The translations under genes and the position numbers were made by a program. Shown here in pieces: positions 25,312-34,578 of a stretch of 48,401 nucleotides of DNA. The DNA is from Pasteurellaceae bacterium (GTDB lineage Bacteria > Pseudomonadota > Gammaproteobacteria > Enterobacterales > Pasteurellaceae). Every line of letters starts with the position of its first letter. The stretch's first letter is position 1. The notes below the pieces were generated by a model. The model had not been told where the DNA came from and ran no database searches. It was given only the letters and a program-made list of their open reading frames with translations. The stretch lies in contig CAAEJV010000006.1 in the NCBI GenBank assembly GCA_900756155.1, positions 1-48,401 of the forward strand, written 5' to 3'.

Positions 25312-26243
25312 TGCGTGTTATCCTCGCCCCCATGCAAGGAGTGCTTGATCCTTTCGTTCGCCAGCTTTTAACCGAAGTGAATGAATACGATCTCTGCATC
25401 ACCGAATTTGTTCGCGTGGTGGACCAACTCTTACCCGAAAAAGTCTTTTATCGTCTTTGCCCTGAACTCAAAAATCAGGGCTTTACTCCTTCTAAAACGC
25501 CCGTTCGTGTCCAACTTTTAGGTCAACATCCGAACTGTCTTGCTGAAAATGCCAATCGTGCCATTGAGCTGGGATCACATGGTATTGATTTAAATTGTGG
25601 CTGCCCATCCAAAACCGTTAATGGAAGCAACGGAGGCGCAGCACTTCTCAAGCAGCCTGAATTAATTTATCAAGCGACTCTAACCTTACGAAAAACCGTA
25701 CCTAGTCATTTACCTGTCAGTGTGAAAGTAAGATTAGGTTGGGATTGTACTTCACAAGCGTTTGAAATTGCCGATGCCGTACAACAAGGTGGCGCCACTG
25801 AAATCACTATTCACGGTCGAACTAAAGCCGACGGCTATCGTGCCGATCGCATCAATTGGGAAAAAATCGGTGAAGTGAGATCTCGCTTGACGATCCCTGT
25901 AATTGCTAATGGTGAAATTTGGCGCTGGGAAGATGGTCAAGCATGTTTGAAAGCAACTGGTTGCGAAGATCTAATGGTCGGGCGTGGCGCATTAAATATC
26001 CCAAACTTAAGCCTTGTACTCAAACAAAATTGCGAAAAAATGTCTTGGGTGGATATTCAAAAAATCTTGCAAAAATATGCGGAAATGGAAAATTTCCATG
26101 ATTCTGGTTTTTATCATGTTGCCCGAATCAAACAATGGCTACGCTATCTCAATAAAGAATATCCTGAAGCAGACATCGTTTTTGAGCGAATTAAAACCAG
26201 CAAAACGGCAGAAGATCTGAGAGAACGACTCTGTCAGAGCTAA
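25311..26243 (+). CDS. dusC: tRNA-dihydrouridine synthase C
   Basis: FMN-dependent reductase making dihydrouridine (U16 in E. coli). 310 aa. Flavin-barrel start VILAPMQGVLDPF, catalytic Cys98 in DLNCGCPSKTVNG, ITIHGRTKADGY, and VIANGEIW are visible. The subfamily call rests on the LNCGCPSKTVNGSNGGA segment and the djlA neighbour. One-base overlap with djlA implies translational coupling. A second Dus enzyme (dusB) occurs later in the window. Confidence 0.93.
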   Translation: MRVILAPMQGVLDPFVRQLLTEVNEYDLCITEFVRVVDQLLPEKVFYRLCPELKNQGFTPSKTPVRVQLLGQHPNCLAENANRAIELGSHGIDLNCGCPSKTVNGSNGGAALLKQPELIYQATLTLRKTVPSHLPVSVKVRLGWDCTSQAFEIADAVQQGGATEITIHGRTKADGYRADRINWEKIGEVRSRLTIPVIANGEIWRWEDGQACLKATGCEDLMVGRGALNIPNLSLVLKQNCEKMSWVDIQKILQKYAEMENFHDSGFYHVARIKQWLRYLNKEYPEADIVFERIKTSKTAEDLRERLCQS

Positions 26244-26397
26244 AAAAGTGCGGTCAAAATAGACGGCTTTTTTAGCATTATCCCCACTCGTACGATGAGT
26301 GCTTACACTCAAACAAAACTTGACCAAAATCAAAAAGTTATCATACAGAACCAGTAGAATCGATGAGGCATATACCACAAAAAAGGAGAGGTGCCTT

Positions 26398-27150
26398 ATG
26401 AAGACTCGTCTATTGCTTTCTAGCTTACTTATCGCATTAAGCACAACATCATTTGCCCAAACGCATAAAGCGCATTGGTCTTATAATGGTAAAGAAAGCC
26501 CTGAACATTGGGGTGATTTGCTCACCGAATATCAAACCTGTAAGATAGGGAAAGTTCAATCGCCAGTTAATCTTGAAGCAGATAATGGCATGAAAGTGGC
26601 AAATAAACCACTTAAGATGAATTACTTCCCTGCTGCTTATCAAGTAGAAAACAACGGACATACCGTGCAAGTCAGTGTTGCACAAGAAAATGCACCATTT
26701 ATTACGCTCAACAATAAACCATTTTATTTAAAACAATTTCACTTTCACACACCAAGTGAACATACTTTTAAACGTCAACATTATCCTTTAGAAATTCATT
26801 TTGTCCATCAAAGTGAAGATAAAGCGTTAGCGGTTGTTGCCGTCATGGTGAATGAAGGTGAAGCTAATCCAGCATTAGCGCCAGTCATTGAGAAAAAACT
26901 CACCGTTGGACAAAAAGAAAAATTGGCTCAACCACTTGATATTCAAGCACTAATGCCAAAAGAGATGGCACGCTTCCGCTTAAATGGATCGCTCACTACT
27001 CCACCTTGTAGTGAAAACGTGGCTTGGACCATTTTTAAAGCCCCAATTCAAGCAAACAAAGCACAAATTGCCGCGATAGAAGAGATGGAAGGGAAAAACA
27101 ACCGCCCAACGCAACCATTAAATCAGCGTGATGTGGAAGTTGAGCAATAA
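26398..27150 (+). CDS. Periplasmic alpha-class carbonic anhydrase
   Basis: Zinc enzyme interconverting CO2 and bicarbonate. 250 aa. Signal peptide residues 1-20 with cleavage SFA|QT, so it acts in the periplasm. Alpha-class hallmarks: WSYNGKESPEHWG, QSPVNL, the zinc ligands in FHFHTPSEH, a further His in EIHFVHQ, and LTTPPCSENVAW. I start at ATG 26398, with GGAGAGG 6 bases upstream; a longer frame beginning at 26299 has no signal-peptide sense. Own transcription unit: about 150 bases of non-coding DNA precede it, including an uptake core and a decayed USS hairpin (26244-26276). Confidence 0.94.
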   Translation: MKTRLLLSSLLIALSTTSFAQTHKAHWSYNGKESPEHWGDLLTEYQTCKIGKVQSPVNLEADNGMKVANKPLKMNYFPAAYQVENNGHTVQVSVAQENAPFITLNNKPFYLKQFHFHTPSEHTFKRQHYPLEIHFVHQSEDKALAVVAVMVNEGEANPALAPVIEKKLTVGQKEKLAQPLDIQALMPKEMARFRLNGSLTTPPCSENVAWTIFKAPIQANKAQIAAIEEMEGKNNRPTQPLNQRDVEVEQ

Positions 27151-27152
27151 AC

Positions 27153-27187
27153 AAAAAATGCGTGGTTCGTCTACACGCATTTTTTTA
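27153..27187. terminator. Bidirectional terminator, carbonic anhydrase / dapF
   Basis: AAAAAATGCGTG pairs with CACGCATTTTTT across an 8-base loop; A-run and T-run on both sides serve the two convergent genes. Confidence 0.88.
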
Positions 27188-27202
27188 TTCGATTAGAAGA
27201 GC

Positions 27203-28027
27203 TTAAAGGTGAATGTTACCATCATAGATATGAGTAGCATCGCCAGTCATATAAAGCGGTGAGCCTACGCCTTCCCATTCAATAAGTAAGCTACCACCTG
27301 GTAGATCAACTTGCACTTTGTTATCAAGTAAACCTTGCATAATCCCTACAGCCGCTGCCGCACAAGCGCCACTGCCACAAGCTTGCGTTTCACCTGCACC
27401 TCGTTCATATACACGCAACTTAATGTGGTTACGATTGACGACTTGCATAAATCCAGCGTTTACCCTTTCCGGAAAACGTTCGTGATTTTCTAAGAGTGGA
27501 CCTAACTCTGCTACATTGGCCGTTTCAATATCGTCCACTTGAACAACACAATGTGGATTACCCATTGATACCGCACCACAAAGCACTGTTTGAACATCGG
27601 TACGTAGAATATAATTTTTTTCAAATTTATTGGCAGTAAAAGGAATTTTATTGGGCTCCCAAATCGGCTCGCCCATATTGACGCGAATTTGACCATCTTC
27701 TTTTACCGTTAAAACCATCTTTCCTTTTTGCGTGCTTACTGCAATATCCTTTTTATTAGTCAGTCCTTTTAAAGTCACAAAACGCGCAAAACATCTTGCT
27801 CCATTTCCACATTGCGACACTTCACTACCATCAGCATTGAAAATACGATAATGGAAATCTAAATCTGGATCATAAGGTGGCTCAACGATTAAAAGCTGAT
27901 CAAAACCAATACCACGATGACGATCAGCTAAGCGTTTAATGGTTTCAGGGGTAAAATAGGCATTTTGCGTCACAGCATCAACAACAACAAAGTCATTGCC
28001 AAGGCCATGCATTTTGGAAAACTGCAT
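27203..28027 (-). CDS. dapF: Diaminopimelate epimerase
   Basis: Epimerises LL- to meso-diaminopimelate for lysine and peptidoglycan. 274 aa, same length as E. coli. Start MQFSKMHGLGNDFVVVD; catalytic cysteines in SQCGNGARCFARF and TQACGSGACAAA are both present. I choose ATG 28027, with AAGGAAGG just upstream, over the longer frame at 28087. lexA lies upstream on the same strand, 121 bases away, with a USS inverted pair in between. Confidence 0.97.
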   Translation of the reverse strand: MQFSKMHGLGNDFVVVDAVTQNAYFTPETIKRLADRHRGIGFDQLLIVEPPYDPDLDFHYRIFNADGSEVSQCGNGARCFARFVTLKGLTNKKDIAVSTQKGKMVLTVKEDGQIRVNMGEPIWEPNKIPFTANKFEKNYILRTDVQTVLCGAVSMGNPHCVVQVDDIETANVAELGPLLENHERFPERVNAGFMQVVNRNHIKLRVYERGAGETQACGSGACAAAAVGIMQGLLDNKVQVDLPGGSLLIEWEGVGSPLYMTGDATHIYDGNIHL

Positions 28028-28101
28028 GTTTCCTTCCTTGATTTGAAAATTTTTTGGCATTATAGAGAGCAATAAGCCGAATGGCAAATAGCCAGAATAG
28101 A

Positions 28102-28143
28102 CAAAGTGCGGTCACAAAACACTTTATTTTCTCACCGCACTTT
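28102..28143. repeat. Inverted uptake-signal pair between dapF and lexA
   Basis: AAAGTGCGGT (28103-28112) and ACCGCACTTT (28134-28143) can pair with a 21-base loop. No strong T-run follows in either direction, so it may be only a weak terminator for lexA. Confidence 0.6.
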
Positions 28144-28148
28144 CATCA

Positions 28149-28775
28149 TTACATCCAAGCGTTATTACGAATGATCCCTACTGCAATCCCTTCAATTTCA
28201 AAATGAGGTTGTTCTTCAAGATTAACTACAATCGGCTGAAACTCTTCATTTTCTGCATGCAGATAAATAACGGAACCTTTGCGTTCTAAGCGTTTTACTG
28301 TTACTTCATCTTCAATTCGTGCGACAACAATCTGTCCATTTCTCACATCTTTTGTACTATGAACAGCAAGAAGATCACCATCTAAAATACCGATATCTTT
28401 CATGGATTGGCCATATACTTTTAATAAGAAATCAGCTTGTGGCTTAAACATATTAGCATCAACACGGTAGGTACCTTCAATATGTTGTTCAGCTAGAATC
28501 GGCTCCCCTGCTGCTACGCGACCAATGAGTGGTAAACCTTCTTCTTCCTCATCATTTGCACTATCATCAATAATGCGAATACCGCGAGAAGCCCCCGCAA
28601 CAATTTCAATTGCACCTTTGCGGGCAAGTGCTTTTAAGTGTTCTTCTGCCGCATTAGGGGATTTAAAACCTAATTCGCGAGAAATTTCTGCACGAGTAGG
28701 CGGCATACCCGTGGTTTCTAAATGGCGTTTTAAGAGTTCCAGCACTTCTTGTTGTCTGGCAGTTAATGGTCTCAT
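28149..28775 (-). CDS. lexA: LexA repressor, SOS regulator
   Basis: DNA-damage repressor that self-cleaves when RecA is activated. 208 aa. N-terminal winged helix (TRAEISRELGFKSPNAAEEH), cleavage bond Ala89-Gly90 in RVAAGEPIL, and catalytic Ser124 and Lys161 are all present. I start at ATG 28775 (MRPLTARQQ); an ATG two codons upstream is possible but departs from the family. Two LexA boxes lie just upstream, so it is autoregulated. Confidence 0.98.
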   Translation of the reverse strand: MRPLTARQQEVLELLKRHLETTGMPPTRAEISRELGFKSPNAAEEHLKALARKGAIEIVAGASRGIRIIDDSANDEEEEGLPLIGRVAAGEPILAEQHIEGTYRVDANMFKPQADFLLKVYGQSMKDIGILDGDLLAVHSTKDVRNGQIVVARIEDEVTVKRLERKGSVIYLHAENEEFQPIVVNLEEQPHFEIEGIAVGIIRNNAWM

Positions 28776-28783
28776 ATACACTC

Positions 28784-28799
28784 CTGTTACTTTATACAG
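28784..28799. promoter_or_regulatory. LexA (SOS) box 1
   Basis: CTGTTACTTTATACAG fits the CTG-N10-CAG LexA operator and lies 9 bases before the lexA ATG. Confidence 0.9.
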
Positions 28800-28804
28800 A
28801 ATAA

Positions 28805-28820
28805 CTGTTAGTATATACAG
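28805..28820. promoter_or_regulatory. LexA (SOS) box 2
   Basis: CTGTTAGTATATACAG is a near-consensus operator, 21 bases from box 1 (two helical turns), which favours cooperative binding as at E. coli lexA. Confidence 0.93.
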
Positions 28821-28993
28821 AAAGATGACGATTGCAACAACTATTTTTTCGCGATAAAAGTGCGGTCAATTTTTTTCATCTTTTTGAGTGTTCATGATAA
28901 ATTTCAAATGTAAATTTTTAGAATTTAACTGGTCGAATGTGTTAAAATGCCAGACAATACCTAGAAATGTCTAACAAAAAGAGAATATTAATT

Positions 28994-31450
28994 ATGTCTG
29001 GCATCGTAAGTACTTATCGTAAATTATTAGAATTACCGCTTTCGGTTCTAGTAAAAAATAATCCTATTCCAGCTCAACCCATCGAAGAGCTTCAACTCAA
29101 TATCAATCAACCCATTCTTTACGTTTTACCTTATACCTCTCAAACTGACTTCGTGATTTTCCGTCGTAACTGTTTGAGTGTAGGTTTGCCTGATCCGGCT
29201 GAAAAAAATGTGATTGATGGCGTAGCATTACCACGTTATGTCTATTTAGACGAAGGTCGCCGCTTTTTTAAATCAAAAGGCGCAAAAGATGAAACTGCCA
29301 AAGTTTTCAATAAATATTTAGAGTTGCACCGTGATGTTGCTGATTTAGATGTACAACTGATCCCTGTTTCTGTGCTTTGGGGGCGTTCACCAGGTAAAGA
29401 AGATAAAGCAAGCTTACCGAATCTGCGTTTATTGAATGGCATTCAAAAAACCTTTGCGGCAATTTGGTTTGGTCGTGATACTTTTGTGCGTTTTTCTCAA
29501 GCGCTTTCTTTGCGTTACATGGTAAATGAGCATGGTTCAGATGAAAAAATTGCGCAAAAACTGGCTCGCGTGGCCAAAATGCACTTTGCTAAACAACGTA
29601 TTTCCGCGACAGGGCCTCGTTTGCCAAACCGCGAAGCGATGTTTAATAAGCTATTAAATTCTCAAGCAATTCAAAATGCCATTGAAGATGAGGCAAAATC
29701 AAAAAATATCAGCCGTGATAAAGCCTACGCTGAAGCCGAAAAAATTCTTCATGAAATCGCGGCGAATGTAAGCCATTCTAGCCTTCGTGCGGCGGATCGT
29801 TTCTTACGTTGGTTATGGAACAAGCTGTATTCCGGTATTGATGTACAAAATGCGGACCGTGTACGTAAATTAGCATTAGAAGGACATGAGATTGTTTATG
29901 TGCCTTGTCACCGTAGTCACATTGACTATTTATTACTTTCTTATGTGCTCTATCACCAAGGTCTTGTACCACCACATATTGCAGCGGGGATTAACTTAAA
30001 CTTCTGGCCAGCGGGTCCTTTATTCCGTAGCTGGGGGGCATTCTTTATTCGTCGTACGTTTAAAGGTAACCGCCTTTATTCTGCAATTTTCCGTGAGTAT
30101 TTAGGGGAATTATTCCACCGTGGTTATTCTGTCGAATACTTCATTGAAGGTGGTCGTTCTCGTACAGGTCGCTTGCTTGCACCGAAAACCGGTATGATGT
30201 CAATGACACTACAAGCACTTCAACATAACCAAACGCGTCCAATTTCTGTGGTGCCTGTGTATATCGGTTATGAGCACGTATTAGAAGTAGACACTTACGC
30301 GAAAGAATTACGTGGTGCTGCGAAAGAAAAAGAAAACGCGGGCTTAGTGTTACGCGTGATTAAAAAATTACGTAATTTAGGTCAAGGTTTTGTGAATTTC
30401 GGTGAGCCAATCACACTTTCAACTTACCTTAACCATCATTATCCAGAGTGGAAAGAACAACATCATGAAGATAAACCACACTGGTTTAACCATGCGGTTG
30501 GGTCTGTTTCTAATCAAGTGATGGTGAATATTAATAAAGCTGCAGCTGTCAATGCGATGAATTTAGTAGGGACCGCTCTACTCTCTTCTCGTCAGCGTGC
30601 ACTTTCTCATGAACAGTTATTAGAACAACTCTCTAGTTATCAAGAAATGTTAAAGAACGTACCGTATTCTACTGATGTGGTACTCCCAACTGATACACCA
30701 AAAGCGATGCTTGACCACGTATTAAGCTTAGATCGCGTAGGTGTATTAGTTGAAAAAGATAACTTTGGAGAAATTATTCGTTTAGAACGTAATTCTGCTG
30801 TTCTCATGACGTATTACCGCAATAATATTCAACACTTGTTTGTGTTGCCTTCACTTGTTGCGAGTATCGTTTTACATTATGAAGCTATCCAAAAAGATTT
30901 ATTATTGGATGCGGTACGTAAAATTTATCCATTCTTAAAAGGCGAACTCTTCCTTCATTTCACTGAAGAAGAATTAGATACACAAATTAAAGCTATTATT
31001 GATGAATTTGCACGTCAAGAAGTTATCCAATCCAATGATAATTTCTTATCTATCCACCGCGCTAAAGTTCGTATTTTACAACTTTGGTCTGCAGGTATGC
31101 GTGAAATCTTACAACGTTACTACATCACTGTGAGTATTTTACGTAGAGATCCTGGAATTGCTCGTGGCTTATTAGAAAAAGAAAGCCAATTAGTGGCACA
31201 GCGTCTTTCTGTATTACACGGTATTAACGCACCAGAGTTCTTTGATAAAGCGGTATTCTCAGCCTTCATTGCTAACTTAAAAGAAGAAGGTTATTTCGAT
31301 GATGACAAAGAAAAATTACACGAACTAGCAACAATCTTAGAGCATTTAATTTCTAGCGAGATTTGCTTAACAATCAACGGCGCAGCAGATAAAGCAGATG
31401 AAGTTGAGATTGAAGTAGAAGAAGAGGATAAATCAAATAAAGATGAATAA
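28994..31450 (+). CDS. plsB: Glycerol-3-phosphate 1-O-acyltransferase
   Basis: Inner-membrane enzyme making lysophosphatidic acid, the first step of phospholipid synthesis. 818 aa. The HX4D acyltransferase motif is HRSHID (His306, Asp311, the same numbering as E. coli), followed by GAFFIRRTFKGN, VEYFIEGGRSRTGRL and ISVVPVYIGYEHV. The acidic C-terminal tail is richer in Glu than in E. coli. I start at ATG 28994 (MSGIVSTYRKLLELPLS), which aligns with E. coli PlsB and has GAGAA upstream; an ATG at 28967 would add nine residues. Divergent from lexA. Confidence 0.96.
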   Translation: MSGIVSTYRKLLELPLSVLVKNNPIPAQPIEELQLNINQPILYVLPYTSQTDFVIFRRNCLSVGLPDPAEKNVIDGVALPRYVYLDEGRRFFKSKGAKDETAKVFNKYLELHRDVADLDVQLIPVSVLWGRSPGKEDKASLPNLRLLNGIQKTFAAIWFGRDTFVRFSQALSLRYMVNEHGSDEKIAQKLARVAKMHFAKQRISATGPRLPNREAMFNKLLNSQAIQNAIEDEAKSKNISRDKAYAEAEKILHEIAANVSHSSLRAADRFLRWLWNKLYSGIDVQNADRVRKLALEGHEIVYVPCHRSHIDYLLLSYVLYHQGLVPPHIAAGINLNFWPAGPLFRSWGAFFIRRTFKGNRLYSAIFREYLGELFHRGYSVEYFIEGGRSRTGRLLAPKTGMMSMTLQALQHNQTRPISVVPVYIGYEHVLEVDTYAKELRGAAKEKENAGLVLRVIKKLRNLGQGFVNFGEPITLSTYLNHHYPEWKEQHHEDKPHWFNHAVGSVSNQVMVNINKAAAVNAMNLVGTALLSSRQRALSHEQLLEQLSSYQEMLKNVPYSTDVVLPTDTPKAMLDHVLSLDRVGVLVEKDNFGEIIRLERNSAVLMTYYRNNIQHLFVLPSLVASIVLHYEAIQKDLLLDAVRKIYPFLKGELFLHFTEEELDTQIKAIIDEFARQEVIQSNDNFLSIHRAKVRILQLWSAGMREILQRYYITVSILRRDPGIARGLLEKESQLVAQRLSVLHGINAPEFFDKAVFSAFIANLKEEGYFDDDKEKLHELATILEHLISSEICLTINGAADKADEVEIEVEEEDKSNKDE

Positions 31451-31466
31451 TCTTTACTGAAATAAT

Positions 31467-31504
31467 AAAAGGGCGTGTTGAATATCCAACACGCCCTTTT
31501 CTTT
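31467..31504. terminator. Intrinsic terminator, plsB / DASS transporter
   Basis: AAAAGGGCGTGTTG and CAACACGCCCTTTT form a 14-bp stem with a 6-base loop between convergent genes. Confidence 0.92.
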
Positions 31505-31510
31505 ATATGA

Positions 31511-32896
31511 TTAATTCAACCAGAAATAATATCCTATTGTCGCGATAACGAGTATACACACAATATTTAAGATAAATCCAGCTTTAACCATATCGCTTTG
31601 GCGAACCTCACCTGTACCAAATACGATTGCATTTGGCGGTGTCGCCACTGGTAACATGAAGGCACAAGATGCACCTAAACCGATAATTAACGCAAGACCA
31701 ATTTCCGGCATACCGAGAGATTGTGCGATAGAAATAAAGATTGGTACTAATAACGCCGCACTTGCCGTATTGGAAGTAAATTCAGTTAAGAAAATAATGA
31801 AGGTTGCGACCAATAAACCGATGAGGTAGTAATGTTGTCCTTGAACTAAGAATACAATACCGTCAGCTAACACTTTACTTGCGCCCGAATCTTTTAACAC
31901 CGCACTCAAGGTTAAACCGCCCCCGAAAAGCATCAATACGCCCCAGTCAGTGCTTTCTTGGATTTGTTTCCAATTTGCTACACCGGTTGAACAAATAATG
32001 ACAGCCGCAAGTAATGCGACGACGCTATCAAAACTACCGATATTTTTAGCAAGACCAAATACACCTGAAATGATTGGATTGATATAGCTACTGAATACCC
32101 AGCAGAGTGCAATAACACCAAAAATGACAAGTGTTAAAACGCGTTGGCCATTCATTTCAATACGTTCAAAGTTTTGTTCAAAATGTAAATTAAGTTTTGG
32201 TTTAAAGACAATGAAAAGTGTCCCAATCATCAACGGCATCAAAATGAGCATAATTGGTAAGCCATACCATAACCAATCAGAGAAGGTTAAATGTAAGTTA
32301 CTTGCAACGATAGCATTTGGTGGGCTACCTACTAATGTACCCATACCACCAATACTCGCACTATATGCAATCCCTAATAATACGAAGACATAAGTATTAT
32401 GTTCTTTTTCTTTATCAAGCTTACTTAAGATCCCCATCGCTAGAGGCAACATCATGGCTGCTGTTGCTGTATTACTCATCCACATAGAAAGGAAAGCGGT
32501 AATGGAGAAAAGATACATAATAGCTACAAATAAATTACCACGGGCCATCGCCATGATTTTATTAGCAATCATTTTATCAAGCTTTTGCATATGCAATGCT
32601 GTTGCTAAAGCAAATCCACCAAAGAATAGGAAAATGGTTGGATCGGCAAACGCGACTAAAGCTTGCTTGGTTGTCACCAAATCAAGTGCAATCGCAAGTA
32701 ATGGCACCAACAGAGCGGTCACTGTGACATGCAATGCCTCAGTTAACCAAAGAATCGCCACAAAGGCTAATAATGCTAAACCAGCATTTTCCTTAGGTGC
32801 GAAAGGTAAAGATTTTAATAAAATAAAAAAACAGGCTATCGCCAGCAGAAAGATAATCCCACTTTTATAATTTTTAGTTGTGTTTGTTTCGTTCAT
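31511..32896 (-). CDS. DASS-family (SLC13) sodium/dicarboxylate symporter
   Basis: Inner-membrane divalent anion:Na+ symporter, probably for C4-dicarboxylates. 461 aa with 11 or more hydrophobic segments. The two Ser-Asn-Thr (SNT) motifs of the family are present, SMWMSNTATAAMMLPLA and TEFTSNTASAALLVPI, together with two PPNAI signatures (VGSPPNAIVASN and VATPPNAIVFGT). I start at ATG 32896, six bases after GGAGG. Transcribed alone; with dauA it is the second candidate dicarboxylate carrier in the window, fitting a fumarate-respiring organism. Confidence 0.9.
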   Translation of the reverse strand: MNETNTTKNYKSGIIFLLAIACFFILLKSLPFAPKENAGLALLAFVAILWLTEALHVTVTALLVPLLAIALDLVTTKQALVAFADPTIFLFFGGFALATALHMQKLDKMIANKIMAMARGNLFVAIMYLFSITAFLSMWMSNTATAAMMLPLAMGILSKLDKEKEHNTYVFVLLGIAYSASIGGMGTLVGSPPNAIVASNLHLTFSDWLWYGLPIMLILMPLMIGTLFIVFKPKLNLHFEQNFERIEMNGQRVLTLVIFGVIALCWVFSSYINPIISGVFGLAKNIGSFDSVVALLAAVIICSTGVANWKQIQESTDWGVLMLFGGGLTLSAVLKDSGASKVLADGIVFLVQGQHYYLIGLLVATFIIFLTEFTSNTASAALLVPIFISIAQSLGMPEIGLALIIGLGASCAFMLPVATPPNAIVFGTGEVRQSDMVKAGFILNIVCILVIATIGYYFWLN

Positions 32897-33008
32897 GAGT
32901 CCCTCCAAACTGATTACAAATGAACTATTTTCGATGTTAAATGAATGTTACAAACTTTCAACTAACAAATGTCTAAAATGTGATCTTGTTCAAAAAAATT
33001 TTAACAAA

Positions 33009-33038
33009 AAAAGTGCGGTTATTTCTAACCGCACTTTA
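33009..33038. terminator. USS-hairpin terminator after rraA
   Basis: AAAGTGCGGTTA and TAACCGCACTTT pair perfectly with a short loop; both arms are exact uptake cores (33011-33019, 33028-33036). The A-run on the left gives the T-run needed for the menA-rraA transcript. Confidence 0.9.
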
Positions 33039-33059
33039 AAAAGGTCAATAATTTCAAAA

Positions 33060-33560
33060 TTATTCTTCTTCGAGATCTTCTAAATCTAATGCTTCTTGTG
33101 AAAGAATGATGCCTGTTAAATCGGCATAAATATAATCTTCAGGGAAGAATGTTACTCCACCAAAATTCACAGGAAGATCACTTTCACCATGATTATTTTC
33201 ATCTGCACCAACTGGAATTGGGGCAAGCGCATGAATACCAATATCAATATTTTCAAGTTGTTGAATTTGACGCACTGCACCATAAACAATGATGCCCGCC
33301 CAGTCATTATCTGCGGCAAGTTGTGCAAGCTCAGCATCAATTAAAGCACGGCGAACTGCACCACCACCATCTACGACAAGCACTCTGCCTTCACCATTTT
33401 CTTCAAGGATCTCGGCAATTAATCCATTATTTTCAAAACATTTTACTGTCGTCACTTTGCCGTAGAAATTGCTGACGCCACCAAAGCTAGAAAAAATTGG
33501 CTCAACTACATCCACTTGATCAGCATAAATATCACAAAGTTCTGAAGTATCGATATACAT
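33060..33560 (-). CDS. rraA: Regulator of RNase E activity A
   Basis: Trimeric protein that binds and inhibits RNase E, altering mRNA turnover; formerly mis-named MenG. 166 aa. Signatures SFGGVSNFYGKVTTVKCFE, VLVVDGGGAVRRALIDAEL and GIIVYGAVRQ are present, and the C terminus is acidic. It lies 45 bases after menA on the same strand, the same order as in E. coli. Confidence 0.96.
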   Translation of the reverse strand: MYIDTSELCDIYADQVDVVEPIFSSFGGVSNFYGKVTTVKCFENNGLIAEILEENGEGRVLVVDGGGAVRRALIDAELAQLAADNDWAGIIVYGAVRQIQQLENIDIGIHALAPIPVGADENNHGESDLPVNFGGVTFFPEDYIYADLTGIILSQEALDLEDLEEE

Positions 33561-33605
33561 AATGTACCCCTTGTCGTTAAAATTTTTTCTCTAGTATAAG
33601 CCGAT

Positions 33606-34517
33606 TTAGCCGATAAGCAAGCCTAAACTAAACAAGATATTGATAAATAAAGAAATCATAGACATCTGAGCCAACATCGGACGCAACACTGCGGGCTCTT
33701 TGCTGCGATAAACAAATAATGCGTGTTTTAATAACAATGGAAATGCCAATAAAAATAAGAAATGCCAAGGGCTAAATGCTGTTGATGCAGCAAATAGCAC
33801 ATAACATAAAGCGGCAACGCTTAATAAAATACAATGATAAATACGTCCTTTCTTCGGGCCAATACGCACAACCAGAGTATTTTTCCCTACTTTCGCATCT
33901 TGCTCAATATCACGTAAATTATTGATATTTAAAACGGCTGTTGCTAATAAACCTGAGCCTAACGCAGGTAAAATAATTAAGCTATCAATGCTGTGAGTTT
34001 GGAGATAATAAGTTCCACCCACACCTAATAGTCCAAAAAAGAGCAAAACAGACAAATCGCCTAAACCTAAATAACCATAAGGTTTCGCGCCTACGGTATA
34101 AGTAATGGCAGCAATAATGGCAAGAATACCCAAACCAGCAAAGACCAATAAATCAGTCAGACTTTGATATGCGATACCAATTAAGAATGCACCTGAGAAA
34201 AATGCCCCTACCGCCATTAAAATTAAGCCCCATTTAAGCTCATTCGCAGAAATTGCACCTTGCTGAATACCACGTAAAGGCCCAATACGTTCTTCGGTAT
34301 CTGACCCTTTTTGATGATCACCATAATCGTTAGCAAAGTTAGAAAGTACTTGCAATAAAATGGTAGTAAGCAAGCAAAGTAACATCACGGTGAGATTAAA
34401 ACTTTCTTTATCCGCCCAATATGCCAATGCTGAACCAGTAAAAATAGAAGCTAATGCCAAAGGCAAGGTTTTTGGGCGAGCGGTTTCCCACCACATTTTC
34501 AATTTATGATTTGTCAT
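33606..34517 (-). CDS. menA: 1,4-dihydroxy-2-naphthoate polyprenyltransferase
   Basis: Membrane prenyltransferase making demethylmenaquinone, the quinone used by fumarate reductase. 303 aa with about eight transmembrane segments. Prenyl-diphosphate/Mg motif NFANDYGDHQKGSD and second motif NNLRDIEQDAKVGK are present. ATG 34517 follows directly on an uptake core (34526-34534); a GTG inside that core (34532) is an alternative. Neither has a clear Shine-Dalgarno sequence, so the start is less certain. Confidence 0.94.
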   Translation of the reverse strand: MTNHKLKMWWETARPKTLPLALASIFTGSALAYWADKESFNLTVMLLCLLTTILLQVLSNFANDYGDHQKGSDTEERIGPLRGIQQGAISANELKWGLILMAVGAFFSGAFLIGIAYQSLTDLLVFAGLGILAIIAAITYTVGAKPYGYLGLGDLSVLLFFGLLGVGGTYYLQTHSIDSLIILPALGSGLLATAVLNINNLRDIEQDAKVGKNTLVVRIGPKKGRIYHCILLSVAALCYVLFAASTAFSPWHFLFLLAFPLLLKHALFVYRSKEPAVLRPMLAQMSMISLFINILFSLGLLIG

Positions 34518-34578
34518 TTTTTTTGACCGCACTTTTGATTACAATAAAGGGCGTATTCTACACGGAAATTGCCTTTTT

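Noticed and set aside
28525..28857. 110-codon frame opposite lexA
   Set aside because: It is antisense to lexA, spans both LexA operators and lacks an RBS.
28967..28993. Earlier ATG for plsB
   Set aside because: The nine extra residues do not align with the E. coli protein and the RBS spacing favours 28994.
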